Shown piece after piece: positions 1 through 11,000 of a stretch of 64,000 nucleotides of DNA; the stretch's first letter is position 1, and each line of letters begins with the position of its first letter. The stretch comes from Mya arenaria. Lineage: Eukaryota; Mollusca; Bivalvia; Myida; Myidae. The notes below the pieces were generated by a model that saw only the letters and a program-made list of their open reading frames with translations, did no database searches and was not told where the DNA came from. A program made the position numbers and the translations under genes. Where the stretch lies: the NCBI RefSeq assembly GCF_026914265.1, contig NC_069135.1, positions 9,770,887-9,834,886 on the forward strand, given 5' to 3'.

Positions 1-14
1 TTATTGTCATGTGT

Positions 15-370
15 TTAAAGCTGCACTCTCACAGATTTACCATTTTTACAACTTTTTTATTTTTTTGTCTTAGAAGGGCAAATTTTTGGTATCTGCAAAC
101 CAATGATATAAGAATGCTGACAAAAAATCAGATCGTAGATATTCATATTTCCGTTCAAAAGTTATTGTTTTATGGCTTAAACTGTTACTAACGGTTTAAG
201 CAAAATGCATAACACATCATTTTTGTACTTAAATATAAAACTCTGCGATCTGATTTTTGTCAGCAGTCTGATATAACTGGTTTCTATGGATTTTCGCAAA
301 AATTAGCTCGTTCCAACACAAACAATAAAAAAGTTGTCAAAACGTTCAATCTGTGAGAGTGCAGCTTTAA
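15..370. mobile_element. TTAA-flanked MITE, family A (copy 1)
   Basis: The ends are inverted copies of AGCTGCACTCTCACAGAT, each directly flanked by TTAA. The interior is AT-rich and shows no coding frame. TTAA at both ends is the signature of piggyBac-type target-site duplication, so this is probably a non-autonomous piggyBac-like MITE. Four more copies with the same ends lie at 50796-51141, 52195-52521, 53483-53778 and 59453-59765. The superfamily is an inference from the ends only, since no transposase is visible here. Confidence 0.8.
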
Positions 371-1705
371 GATTGGTGGACTTCAACTATAAATTGTATG
401 CTTTTATTAAAAAGTGGTCTATAATCTATAACTCTTTTAACGCTTGTAAGCTCACCACAGGCAATGTTATCAGTCTAGCGCGTCAATAGCCCATCGATTT
501 ATTTTTATAGTTCAGAAGGTTATAGAAGACGTTGTCGTTTTTCACTAAATAAATGATGGTGATTTATTTGTTGAAGGAGAAATATGAATATAAAACTGAA
601 TTGATAAATTATATTTGTGAGAGGGTCACTTGATATGGCTCATCAATTGTGCGCTGGGATTGAATTGTCAAGTTGCTTTTGATACAGCATCAGTTTATGA
701 TCTATAAATATTGATATTTCAATTTATTATTGGTCATGGACAAATCAGATATTAAAAGCGTGCCCTGTCATAGGGATATGACCCACTTCATCGTCCATTA
801 AACTTAGAAAAGGATAACGAGAATATTAAGTACACCATTTCAATGTGTACTGCTCCTGCAAAATGCTAACATCACTACAATAACTACATTAAACAAATAT
901 GGCAGTTAAATCCTCAGGTAGAAAACTTGTTTTCCCCTTTCGGTACCAATTTTATATAATACATAATATACTATTGTATAGAGCATTGGTGAGACTCGGC
1001 ATCGGCGGCCTGCCAGGCTGACGCTTTTGTGCAAATACGAAGCCTTAAGGGTTAGAACAAATATGATCGATGGGGTTGATTGTCCCCAGCTGTCTCAAAA
1101 ATGAATGTTTTACGTTTGTGACTGCAGCGCCAAAAGGGTTGAGACAAGTTAAACAATGACAATAGTACCAAGCTATCACTATGTTAACAGATTTTCACTC
1201 TCTCTTCAGAAAATCTTTACAATGTGCTTGAAAAAACAGTTATAATAACTAGATAGCGAAAATGTTCCTGATAAGTCTATTAAATGATTCAACTTTCTTT
1301 GTGAAACCGGATGACCCTTTATATTGTATCTTTTACATGGGAATGATTACCAACTTTGCTTTTGAATCAATATGATTAAAAAAATATTCTAAATATAAGC
1401 TCTGCATTACACGCGGCAAGCAAGGAAAATTTCGAAAATGGTAGATATACGACAGATGAAGCGTTCAGACCGCATTTGACATTGCGAAGGACTGATCTAG
1501 AACATAGTTATGGAAGAGATCTTATCTCATATATGAGCTATGGTTGCATAAGCCACTGTATTAAGGCAGTGGACTTGTTGTACAAACACGTGACTTCACT
1601 TAGGTCTTTAAAAGAACCAAGTCCGGGCGTTTTGATTGTCCATACTGTGCCAGAGTACTTACCTTAGTTACAATTAACTATCAAAATACAAAATTAGATT
1701 ACAAA
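371..1705. other. Intergenic region upstream of the FAS1 gene
   Basis: AT-rich sequence without a recognisable gene. It should contain the promoter and 5' UTR of the gene starting at 1706. A CACGTG E-box lies near 1588. I cannot point to a convincing TATA box or transcription start. Confidence 0.4.
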
Positions 1706-4700
1706 ATGAATATTCTACAAATCGCGTGTTTGTTTGTGAGCGTGTTAGTCTCCGGCAGTCTCGGAGCAAACGTAAACCTCGTGCAGCTTGCGGAGCAGCT
1801 TGGGGCCACGACTCTCGTGCAGCTCGTGCGGCGGGCTGGTTTCGAGGGCACCTTTTCCGGTGGAGGTAGGAGCTATATGAGTCCATATTCACTTAAGTCT
1901 CTATTTTGAGATTGCTTCAACAAACTCAGACAGTTTCTGGACTGTAACAAAATTACTTTATTGAGTTGTATAAGCTGAAACATATACGGATAGATGTAGA
2001 TAGCATTATCCACTTTACCAAGCGATGAATCCGTTTACACTAAAAACATGGCGGGGACTCCACGTGACAAAATGGTTGGTTCCAGTTCAAAATGGCGTCG
2101 CCAGAAGGCTCGATTCGAGACGAAAATCAAGGTAATACATATAGTTATATGTTCTTGAATTTTAAACATTGCCTTTCGTATGCCTACCTACCTAGTGTTT
2201 AAAAGCATATGTTTCCGAAATGTTCAAAATCCGACTGGTAGGTTACAGACTCAGTTATGAGGGAATAGTTTGAGAAAAACGTATACAACACTTAAGGTTT
2301 GTTTAAATATAACAGGTACCTTCATTTGTGAACGAATATTTTTATGATTATGAAGATATGAGAACGAAAAGAAAATGATAGGTTGCAGTTCCGATTCTCA
2401 AAGAGATATGTTGAAGTTCCACAAATAGGTTACCATCTGGACAGCTTAATCCTGTGACTTATTTTTAGTGTTCAAGTCGAATATTATAAGTATCTATCAT
2501 GTGTTTCCGATTCGGATATAAACATCCGACCCGAGTGCACGCGCGTAAGCCGGTAACGAGGCTTACATTTTGGAAACATTGCAGAAGTGTTCTCGAAAAC
2601 GGTAAAAGTTTCAAGAAAACATGAGTATGATAATAAACACTAGGTATGTGGGCACATGACAGGCTATGTTTTAAATTCAAGAAAACATTATGAATTTATG
2701 TATTAGATACATTTTCGTATGCGACGTCATTTTGAACTGGAACCAACAATTTGGGCACATGGATTCCCTGCCGTGAAAAAGTAAAAAAGAAAAACACACA
2801 CCTGTGTTGTGAGGTCGTTGCAGAAATATTGGTGAAGGATGTCAGTGTATACGTTATAACACAGTGAATTTACAGTCCTCCTTCAAGGCCCGTTCACTAT
2901 TTTCGCACCATCAAATGACGCCTTTGCCGCCCTTCCCAAGGATGTCCTTGAGAAACTCTCGGGCGACATGGCGCTGCTGAAGCAGGTGCTCGCTTTCCAC
3001 GTGACCAATGGACTAGCCTACTCAAGCGGTCTCACTAATAACATGCTCGTGGACACACTAGACTCGGCCGATAAGATCCGGGTTAACATCTACCAGAAGT
3101 CGGGATCTCCAGTATGTATATACATCTTCCTCGCTACCGCGAGTTATACTACTAACTTTTTTCGGTTTAATTACTTATTTTGTTTTATTAAGATTCAGCT
3201 ATATGTTGTCACTAATTGTCGACTGAATAAGATTAGAGGGCATACAGTCAAGTTTGACCAAATTCATGTTTAAAGATGTTGATAATAAATTGTTGTTTTC
3301 AATATTAAATGACCCCACCGTTTATTGATGATTTAAATACCCTCATTGTTCCACCGGTGTCTGTTCCTCAGGTTGTGACGGTGGACGGCGCGCTGGTGAC
3401 CATGGCGGACCAAAATGCAACAAATGGCGTGATCCACGTAATCGACCATGTGATGTACCCACTTCCGTCGGGAACCATCCCCTTGGTGGCAGCTGTGGCC
3501 AAGCAGTTCGGGACCCTCGTATACGCCCTTCAGCAGGGTCAGCTCATTCCTGCCCTGGAAGGTGTGTTAAAGTCGCCTGAGTTTTGTCGAACTCATATTA
3601 GGAAATTTTGGCTAGATAGTTTTGGTTTAGCATTAAGCGTTAACTGTTTTATCTGGAGAGCGCAGCCAGCTATATAGTTGAGTTCTAGTTTGTTAATATT
3701 AGCTCGAGAACGATATAAGAGATCCAGTATTCTTCATTTGCCTGTTAAAATTGAACGTTACGAGATGTAGTGACCCCATCCATTTTAGGCAAGGGTCCGT
3801 TTACGGTTTTTGCTCCAAACAACGCCGCCTTCGACAAACTCCCGCCAAACGCCCTCAGTGACCTCCTGAGCAACCAGACAGCCCTCATTGGTAAGAAATA
3901 TTGGACAGCACCTAGAAAAATGGTAGTCATGGCCGAATTTAGGAGGGAAGGGAAAGCGAAATAGCATGTATTATCGACTATCAGGACATTATATACCCAA
4001 ATAGTTTGTGTGTGAGAGTTGTCAAGTGGTATAGGTGCCCGCCTCGCATATCGTATATTGTAGGTTCGATCCCCACCAGAAAACTGTCTCAAAATGGAAT
4101 CTGTTACTACTATAAACATAATAATCATATCTAATCATATCTTCAATCCATGATCGTCAGGGGCCATGATTACAAACAGTCTCAAGTCTGAGTTTATACT
4201 CAAGGGACAAAACTGGAATTTTCTTTTCATTTCAACTTTCTTTCTAGTTAAGTTTTGATGATGACATTTTTGTAAAACAAATGGAATAAAAGTCATTCTT
4301 TGTAATTTGATAAAAGTACTTCTCTGAGTCTTATTTCGGACTCGACTTAAGACAGTTTGTAATAATGGCCTATGGAGTGATCGTTTTTTCAGTATTGAAA
4401 GTCGTATACAATCTAATAGTTGACGTCGACGATTTGCGTGTTTTTTTCCATGCGTGATGCATCAATGGTCATTTATATTGGCACGCTGATTCCTTTAGAC
4501 TAGTTTTATGATATAAGTACAGACAGGTAAAGTAATGACCTGAAGTTGGAACAAATTGAATATTGATTTATTACAAATCGTATCAAAGACATTGCTGATT
4601 GATATTCTAGGAAAATTTGAATAATTGAACGATAAAATAAGAAACACCACAGCATTTTGTTTTGAGATTGATTTTATTGGCAGTCCTATTGTTCTTGTTG

Positions 4701-5959
4701 AACAGTTCTACTTACACTGATCAAGTCATAAACTTTCCTGATAACGAGCCAGTGACCGATGTCCAACCACTGGCCATGGTAAGGAATCACACACATAAGC
4801 TAGTGATAGCCCAATTAACTTTAAATATTTTGTTTTCATTTCTAGTGACTTCATATAATATTGGCATCGTTTGAAAGGAATTTGCAATTAAAACATATAC
4901 TATATTAAATGATAACAGTATTATATTTTCGCTTTATTCAACTGAAATCGGACATAAATTGACGTATTTTGCAATCTGTGAAATAAAACAATGCTTTTTA
5001 TTTTAATAATTAATAATTGTTTCGGTTATTTATTTTTTTTAACATATTTTGATATACTATTGGTCACCAGACATCCAATTTTATTTAATAAGTTGTGGTT
5101 TGGATATCTTAAGTATTTATAAAGGCCCGAATCAACCATCTGACGACTAAGGTAGTAAAGTTTGGATCGGTCGGTAGATTAATAATATGTGTATACTTGT
5201 AGTTAAACAGAATATAGCCATTACATATAAATGTGTGAATAAAGAGGAGAAATACTGCTTTTGTCCTAAAGGGACTCGCTCATGTTATGCCAAGTTTGGG
5301 GTCAAAATATAGTTTTTCCGGTGATGCATCTGAAAACACTTATTTCGTCATTATTTCACTCTATGATATCGAAATTGTCAAAAAAGGCAATTGTAATATA
5401 GAAGTAGTTTGGTTTTTGTGGGGTACAAACCCACGCCGGTAAAGTAAAGAAAATAGATAGAAAACAGATGCTTGACAACTTGACCACCTGGAGCCATATT
5501 CAATAAGCATCTTAGTAAATATTTTACACTTGGTCAGAATTTCGTAATTTTTTACATTAATTCATTAAAGTAACCACTACTTTTCATCAGATTTATTCAC
5601 ATGCATATATTGTTTAGACCATTTTCTTGCTCATTTTCATATTTTTAGTGTATAAACATTGTTCGTTTTCTAAGAATTCAAATTAGAAAAAAGACAATTT
5701 TTCACTTAATTGAAAAGATGCTTTGAAGGACCTTATTATTCCCAGATCAGATTGTTCACAGGTATGGGAAAAATAGGATCCTATTCTTCACAGTTTCAAA
5801 CATATATGATTGACCAAAATGGCGGTAAGCAAGAGAATCATATTCCTCACAGATTTTATCGATGACATTGCTGTTGATAAATTTGATATTAAAAAATGTA
5901 ATAATAAAAAGAAATAAAAAAATAAATAAAAATGAAATAATAATAATAGCATGATAAAA

Positions 5960-6005
<46 letters not shown>

Positions 6006-6117
6006 GAATAAAATAATAATAAAAATAATAATACGAATAAAATAATAATAATAATAAAATAATAATCAGAAGAAGAAAAAGAAGAAGAAGAAGAAGAAGA
6101 AGAAGAAGAAGAAGAAG

Positions 6118-6157
<40 letters not shown>

Positions 6158-7636
6158 CATATTCTTAAAACTACGCCTTATACACAAACAATAAAAATAT
6201 TCTTACAACAACAATAACAACAACACCAGCACCAATTCTTAAAACTTAAATTTTCTCTATATTTATCTTAGTCGGATTGTGTCCCAGAAGGTGTATTATT
6301 ACACTATCGTAAATGCTCGACCATATCAGGCAAGCTCGGAACAGAACTATCTTTAAACCAAAGCTTTTCTAGAACTGCGGTATTCACTGCTTGCCCGAAA
6401 TTTAGCCGTCGAAAGCGTTGGAAATACTTTTTTCCAGTACATCTGTTTATGCCAACACAACTTACGACAACAAACACAATGCCATCTACCTTTACTAGGC
6501 ATACACCAACTATTACGGTGCCAACAAGATAATGCAATTTTTGACTTGTGAGGAATGTGATTTCATGGTACATAAAAAAACCCGGCTTCCAAAATTTCCC
6601 AGGAGCTGTGACATATATGTTCGAAATGTGTGACAAATGAGATTTTTTTTCCCAGCTGTGAAGAATAGGATCCTATTTTTCCCAGGTGGGAAGAACATAG
6701 TCTTGGAAAAATAAGGTCTTACAATGCTTATTAAATACGGCCCCAGGACAACTACAAAGGTGATGGATATTTTGACCTTTTAACAATAACTTGATAACCT
6801 CACGTGATAATGTCAATCAACCAATCACGCAACGACGAATCGCTCAATGCCGTTATTAACGCTAACGAAAAGTGTGGTCTTCATGGACGATATTTGAACA
6901 AATATCAACATTTGATGAATTGTTTAAAATGTTGGTATCTTAGTTTTAACACTCCTTATGATTTTGCCACTTTGTATTTCGTCATACAAAATAGGGCATT
7001 TTACAAAAACATGAGCGAATCCCTTTAAGCTGTATTTAACAGAATAAAAATATATAAATATCATTACACCTTTAGCAAATCAATTACCTGGGTCGGACGG
7101 GAATCAAAAATACCTTCGTCAAAGCCACCTTAACATTTTTATGTTGCCTTATAGCGGTGCTGAAGTATCACGTGTTGGCGGCGGCAGATTACAGCGCCGG
7201 GCTGTCCAACGGCTCGGTGGCTACACTCGAGGGACGCTCTATCCAAATTGACGTCACTAACGGTATGCGTTCTTACGTTCGTGTCTCATTGCATGCACAA
7301 GCTTAAGGATTCCGTTTACCGGGTAAACATGAAATAAAATGATAAATAAAAACAATACAATTTCCTTTGATATCATTATTTATAACTTTTCATAATTCGA
7401 GTTGATTCTTTTCACATAATTTTGAACAAATAAATGCTTTCATACCAGAGACACGATATTAAAGGTTTGATCTCAGAGTGGAGATTTTTCAGTCAACAGT
7501 TTAGTACGCACCTTGTCTCTCTCCTATATATACAGATGGCGTAAAGGTGAACAATGCCACGGTAGTAACGGCGGATATACCAGCCTCAAATGGCGTCATT
7601 CACGAGATAGACAGCGTCCTCATTCCAGCTAATTAG
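1706..7636 (+). CDS. Secreted two-domain fasciclin (FAS1) protein, six exons
   Basis: Spliced model: 1706-1865, 2876-3111, 3372-3561, 3789-3890, 7155-7262 and 7536-7636. All introns are GT-AG and all phases agree, giving 897 nt and 298 residues. Residues 1-21 (MNILQIACLFVSVLVSGSLG...) look like a signal peptide. Domain 1 has its H1 box GPFTIFAPSNDAF at about 58-70 and its H2 box NGVIHVIDHVMYP at about 150. Domain 2 has GPFTVFAPNNAAF at about 198-210 and NGVIHEIDSVLIP just before the TAG stop. FAS1 domains are extracellular adhesion modules, as in periostin, TGFBI and bacterial MPB70-like proteins, so a secreted matrix or adhesion role is likely. No GPI signal or transmembrane helix follows domain 2. 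Introns 1 (1.0 kb) and 4 (3.3 kb) are filled with foldback elements. The start is the first ATG in frame with the signal peptide. An additional 5' non-coding exon is possible. Confidence 0.9.
2045..2770. mobile_element. Foldback (long inverted-repeat) element in FAS1 intron 1
   Basis: The left arm contains TTGGTTCCAGTTCAAAATGG (near 2075-2094). The right arm contains its inverse, TTTTGAACTGGAACCAACAA (near 2730-2749). Similarity continues inward for roughly 150-200 bp per arm, including a shared 'ttcttgaattt...aaac' stretch, so the two halves can pair. The outer ends contain 'acatggcgggga' and 'tccctgccgtg'. There is no coding capacity. It lies entirely inside intron 1 of the fasciclin gene. 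Confidence 0.7.
4009..4100 (+). mobile_element. tRNA-derived SINE head
   Basis: A polymerase III A-box-like stretch (AAGTGGTATAGGTGCCCGCC near 4023) is followed about 35 bp later by a B box, GGTTCGATCCCC (near 4063), as in the tRNA-related heads of molluscan SINEs. There is no intact tRNA cloverleaf, so it is not a functional tRNA gene. The 3' limit is uncertain. It sits in intron 4 of the fasciclin gene. Confidence 0.6.
5404..5482 (-). mobile_element. Possible tRNA-derived SINE remnant
   Basis: On the minus strand, a degenerate A box (GGTGGTCAAGTTGTCAAGC) precedes a B-box-like GGGTTTGTACCCC. The spacing fits a tRNA-like SINE head. Both boxes are imperfect, so this is tentative. Confidence 0.3.
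5485..6745. mobile_element. Inner foldback element carrying triplet microsatellites
   Basis: The left part (about 5490-5830) contains GGGAAAAATAGGATCCTATT. The right part (about 6600-6745) contains the inverse, AATAGGATCCTATTTTTCCC, with matching flanking segments: 'aataagcat' at the left end and 'atgcttatt' at the right end. The centre holds the AAT/AAG/AAC runs listed separately. It is nested within the 5266-7028 foldback. Confidence 0.6.
5957..6157. repeat. Compound triplet microsatellite (AAT)n-(AAG)n-(AAC)n
   Basis: Consecutive runs of AAT (about 5957-6068, with short interruptions), AAG (about 6069-6118) and AAC (about 6119-6157). The reading frames across it are homopolymeric (poly-S, poly-C, poly-Y) and are not genes. 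Confidence 0.95.
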
Positions 7637-7930
7637 CGTTGCAGCCGACCCAGGGGTTAGGACCGTCATATAACATTTACTACAGATCCTCTGAAATCGG
7701 CTTCAGTTCTAGGAAAAAGTCAATATGACTTTAAATATAATTCAAATATTATTAAGTGTATTCATTGGCTAATTTGTATGTTGCTATTTACATATCATAA
7801 AATGATTTTGAAATATGATCCTGTCACTCCGGTTGTTGAAATCATTTGTTATAAATTTGCCCGTAGTTATTCGAAATAAAGTGATAACGTGATATATTGA
7901 GTATAAAAGTTACAGAGATTTTTGTTGTTT
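7637..7930 (+). terminator. FAS1 3' UTR with poly(A) signal
   Basis: AT-rich sequence directly after the TAG stop of the fasciclin gene. A canonical AATAAA lies at 7875-7880, about 240 bp past the stop, and is the likely polyadenylation signal. Other AATAAA-like motifs in this AT-rich stretch make the choice uncertain. Confidence 0.5.
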
Positions 7931-7959
7931 GTTTGTTTTTAACTTCTTTCAAAATACAA

Positions 7960-8084
7960 CCACACCAAAACACACATGGGCACGCACGCGTTCTCACACC
8001 CACGCACTCGCACATATGTTAGCAACCCCTCAAAATACGAATTAATAAATAAGAGAATAAAAATAAAATGTTTTCTGCGACAAA
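7960..8084. repeat. Left flank of the 37-bp array, shared with 20281-20365
   Basis: The segment ending in AATAAAAATAAAATGTTTTC, with preceding 'acgcacgcg', 'cgaataaataa' and 'agaga' stretches, recurs at about 20281-20360. There too it runs straight into degenerate minisatellite units. The array is therefore part of a larger dispersed or duplicated unit rather than a free-standing expansion. Confidence 0.65.
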
Positions 8085-11000
8085 AGAATTGGAACTCGGA
8101 GTGCTCTCGGTCTGCACTGTAAGGATTGGAACACGGGGTGCTCTCTGTTTGCAGTGTAAGGGTTGGAACTCGGGGTGCTCTCGGTCTGCACTGTAAGGAT
8201 TGGAACTCGGGGTGCTCTCGGTCTGCAGTGTAAGGATTGGAACTCGGGGTGCTCTCGGCCTGCACTGTAAGAATTGGCACTCGGGGTGCTCTCGGTCTGC
8301 ACTGTAAGGATTGGAACTCGGGGTGCTCTCGGTCTGCACTGTAAGGATTGGAACTCGGGGTGCTCGCTGTCTGAACTGTAAGGATTGGAACTCGGGGTGC
8401 TCTCGGTCTGCACTGTAAGGATTGGAACTCGGGGTGCTCTTGGTCTGCACTGTAAGGATTGGAACTCGGAGTGCTCTCGGTCTGCAATGTAAGGATTGGA
8501 ACTCGGGGTGCTCTCGGTCTGCACTGTAAGGATTGGAACTCGGGGTGCTCTCGGTCTGCAGTGTAAGGATTGGAACTCGGGGTGCTCTCGGTCTGCAATG
8601 AAAGGATTGGAACTCGGGGTGCTCTCGGTCTGCAATGAAAGGATTGGAACTCGGGGTGCTCTCGGTCTGCACTGTAAGGATTGGAACTCGGGGTGCTCTC
8701 GGTCTGCAATGTAAGGATTGGAACTCGGGGTGCTCTCGGTCTGCAGTGTAAGGATTGGAACTCGGGGTGCTCTCGGTCTGCAGTGTAAGGATTGGAGCTC
8801 GGGGTGCTCTCTGTTTGCACTGTAAGGATTGGAACTCGGGGTGCTCTCGGTCTGCACTGTAAGGATTGGAGCTCCGGGTGCTCTCGGTCTGCACTGTAAG
8901 GATTGGAACTCGGGGTGCTCTCGGTCTGCACTGTAAGGATTGGAACTCGGGGTGCTCTCGGTCTGCAGTGTAAGGATTGGAACTCGGGGTGCTCTCGGCC
9001 TGCACTGTAAGGATTGGCACTCGGGGTGCTCTCGGTCTGCACTGTAAGGATTGGAACTCGGGGTGCTCTCGGTCTGCACTGTAAGGATTGGCACTCGGGG
9101 TGCTCTCGGTCTGCACTGTAAGGATTGGAACTCGGGGTGCTCTCGGTCTGCACTGTAAGGATTGGAACTCGGGGTGCTCTCGGTCTGCACTGTAAGGATT
9201 GGAACTCGGGGTGCTCTCGGTCTGCACTGTAAGGATTGGAGCTCGGGATGCTCTCGGTCTGCAATGTAAGGATTGGAACTCGGGGTGCTCTTGGTCTGCA
9301 CTGTAAGGATTGGAACTCGGGGTGCTCTCGGTCTGCAATGTAAGGATTGGAACTCGGGGTGCTCTCGGTCTGCACTGTAAGGATTGGAACTCGGGGTGCT
9401 CTCGGTCTGCAATGTAAGGATTGGAACTCGGGGTGCTCTCGGTCTGCAATGTAAGGATTGGAACTCGGGGTGCTCTCGGTCTGCAGTGTAAGGATTGGAG
9501 CTCGGGGTGCTCTCTGTTTGCACTGTAAGGATTGGAACTCGGGGTGCTCTCGGTCTGCACTGTAAGGATTGGAGCTCCGGGTGCTCTCGGTCTGCACTGT
9601 AAGGATTGGAACTCGGGGTGCTCTCGGTCTGCACTGTAAGGATTGGAACGCGGGGTGCTCTCGGTCTGCAGTGTTAGGATTGGAACTCGGGGTGCTCTCT
9701 GTTTGCAGTGTAAGGATTGGAGCTCGGGATGCTCTCGGTCTGCAATGTAAGGATTGGAACTCGGGGTGCTCTCTGTTTGCAGTGTAAAGATTGGAACTCA
9801 GGGTGCTCTCGGTCTGCAGTGTAAGGATTGGAACTCGGGGTGCTCTCGGTCTGCACTGTAAGGATTGGAACTCGGGGTGCTCTCGGTCTGCGGTGTAAGA
9901 ATTGGAACTCGGGGTGCTCTCGGTCTGCACTGTAAGGATTGGAACTCGGGGTGCTCTCGGTCTGCGGTGTAAGGATTGGAACTCGGGGTGCTCTCGGGTC
10001 GGTCTGCAGTGTAAGGATTGGAGCTCGGGGTGCTCTTGGTCTGCATTGTAAGGATTGGAACTCGAAGTGCTCTCGGTCTGCAGTGTAAGGATTGGAACTC
10101 GGGGTGCTCTCGGTCTGCAGTGTAAGGATTGGAAATCAGGGTGCTCTCGGTCTGCACTTTAAGGATTGGAACTCGGGATGCTCTCTGTTTGCGGTGTAAG
10201 GATTGGAACTGGGGTGCTCTCTGTTTGCACTGTAAGGATTGGAACTCGGGGTGCTCTCTGTTTGCACTGTAAGGATTGGAACTCGGGGTGCTCTATGTTT
10301 GCACTGTAAGGATTGGAACTCGGGGTGCTCTCTGTTTGCAGTGTAAGGATTGGAACTCGGGGTGCTCTCGGTCTGCAATGTAAGGATTGGAACTCGGGGT
10401 GCTCTTGGTCTGCACTGAAAGGATTGGAACTCGGGGTGCTCTCGGTCTGCAATGTAAGGATTGGAACTCGGGGTGCTCTCGGTCTGCACTGTAAGGATTG
10501 GAACTCGGGGTGCTCTCGGTCTGCAATGTAAGGATTGGAACTCGGGGTGCTCTCGGTCTGCAATGTAAGGATTGGAACTCGGGGTGCTCTCGGTCTGCAG
10601 TGTAAGGATTGGAGCTCGGGGTGCTCTCTGTTTGCACTGTAAGGATTGGAACTCGGGGTGCTCTCGGTCTGCACTGTAAGGATTGGAGCTCCGGGTGCTC
10701 TCGGTCTGCACTGTAAGGATTGGAACTCGGGGTGCTCTCGGTCTGCACTGTAAGGATTGAAACGCGGGGTGCTCTCGGTCTGCAGTGTAAGGATTGGAAC
10801 TCGGGGTGCTCTCTGTTTGCAGTGCAAGGATTGGAACTCAGGGTGCTCTCGGTCTGCACTGTAAGGATTGGAACTCGGGGTGCTCTCGGTCTGCACTGTA
10901 AGGATTGGAACTCGGGGTGCTCTCGGTCTGCGGTATAAGGATCGGAACTCGGGGTGCTCTCGGGCCGGTCTGCAGTGTAAGGATTGGAGCTCGGGGTGCT

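Larger units (their letters stand above)
5266..7028. mobile_element. Large foldback element in FAS1 intron 4 (outer copy)
   Basis: The ends are inverted: TAAAGGGACTCGCTCATG at the left (5267-) and its complement, CATGAGCGAATCCCTTTAA, at the right (7010-7028). The TTAA-like termini resemble other elements in this window (55193-56406). A second inverted repeat lies inside, from about 5485 to 6745. Short open frames within it have no recognisable product. Confidence 0.65.

Noticed and set aside
4009-4100. tRNA gene
   Set aside because: Only A-box and B-box-like blocks are present; no complete cloverleaf can be drawn, so it is a SINE head.
4662-4778. Signal-peptide-like frame (RLILLAVLLFLLNSSTY...) followed by a GTAAGG donor inside FAS1 intron 4
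   Set aside because: It begins at TTG rather than ATG, has no partner exon, and the fasciclin exons join perfectly without it. Perhaps a decayed exon, but unsupported.
5756-6187. 143-codon frame with poly-Cys, poly-Ser and poly-Tyr runs
   Set aside because: Translation of triplet microsatellites within a foldback element.
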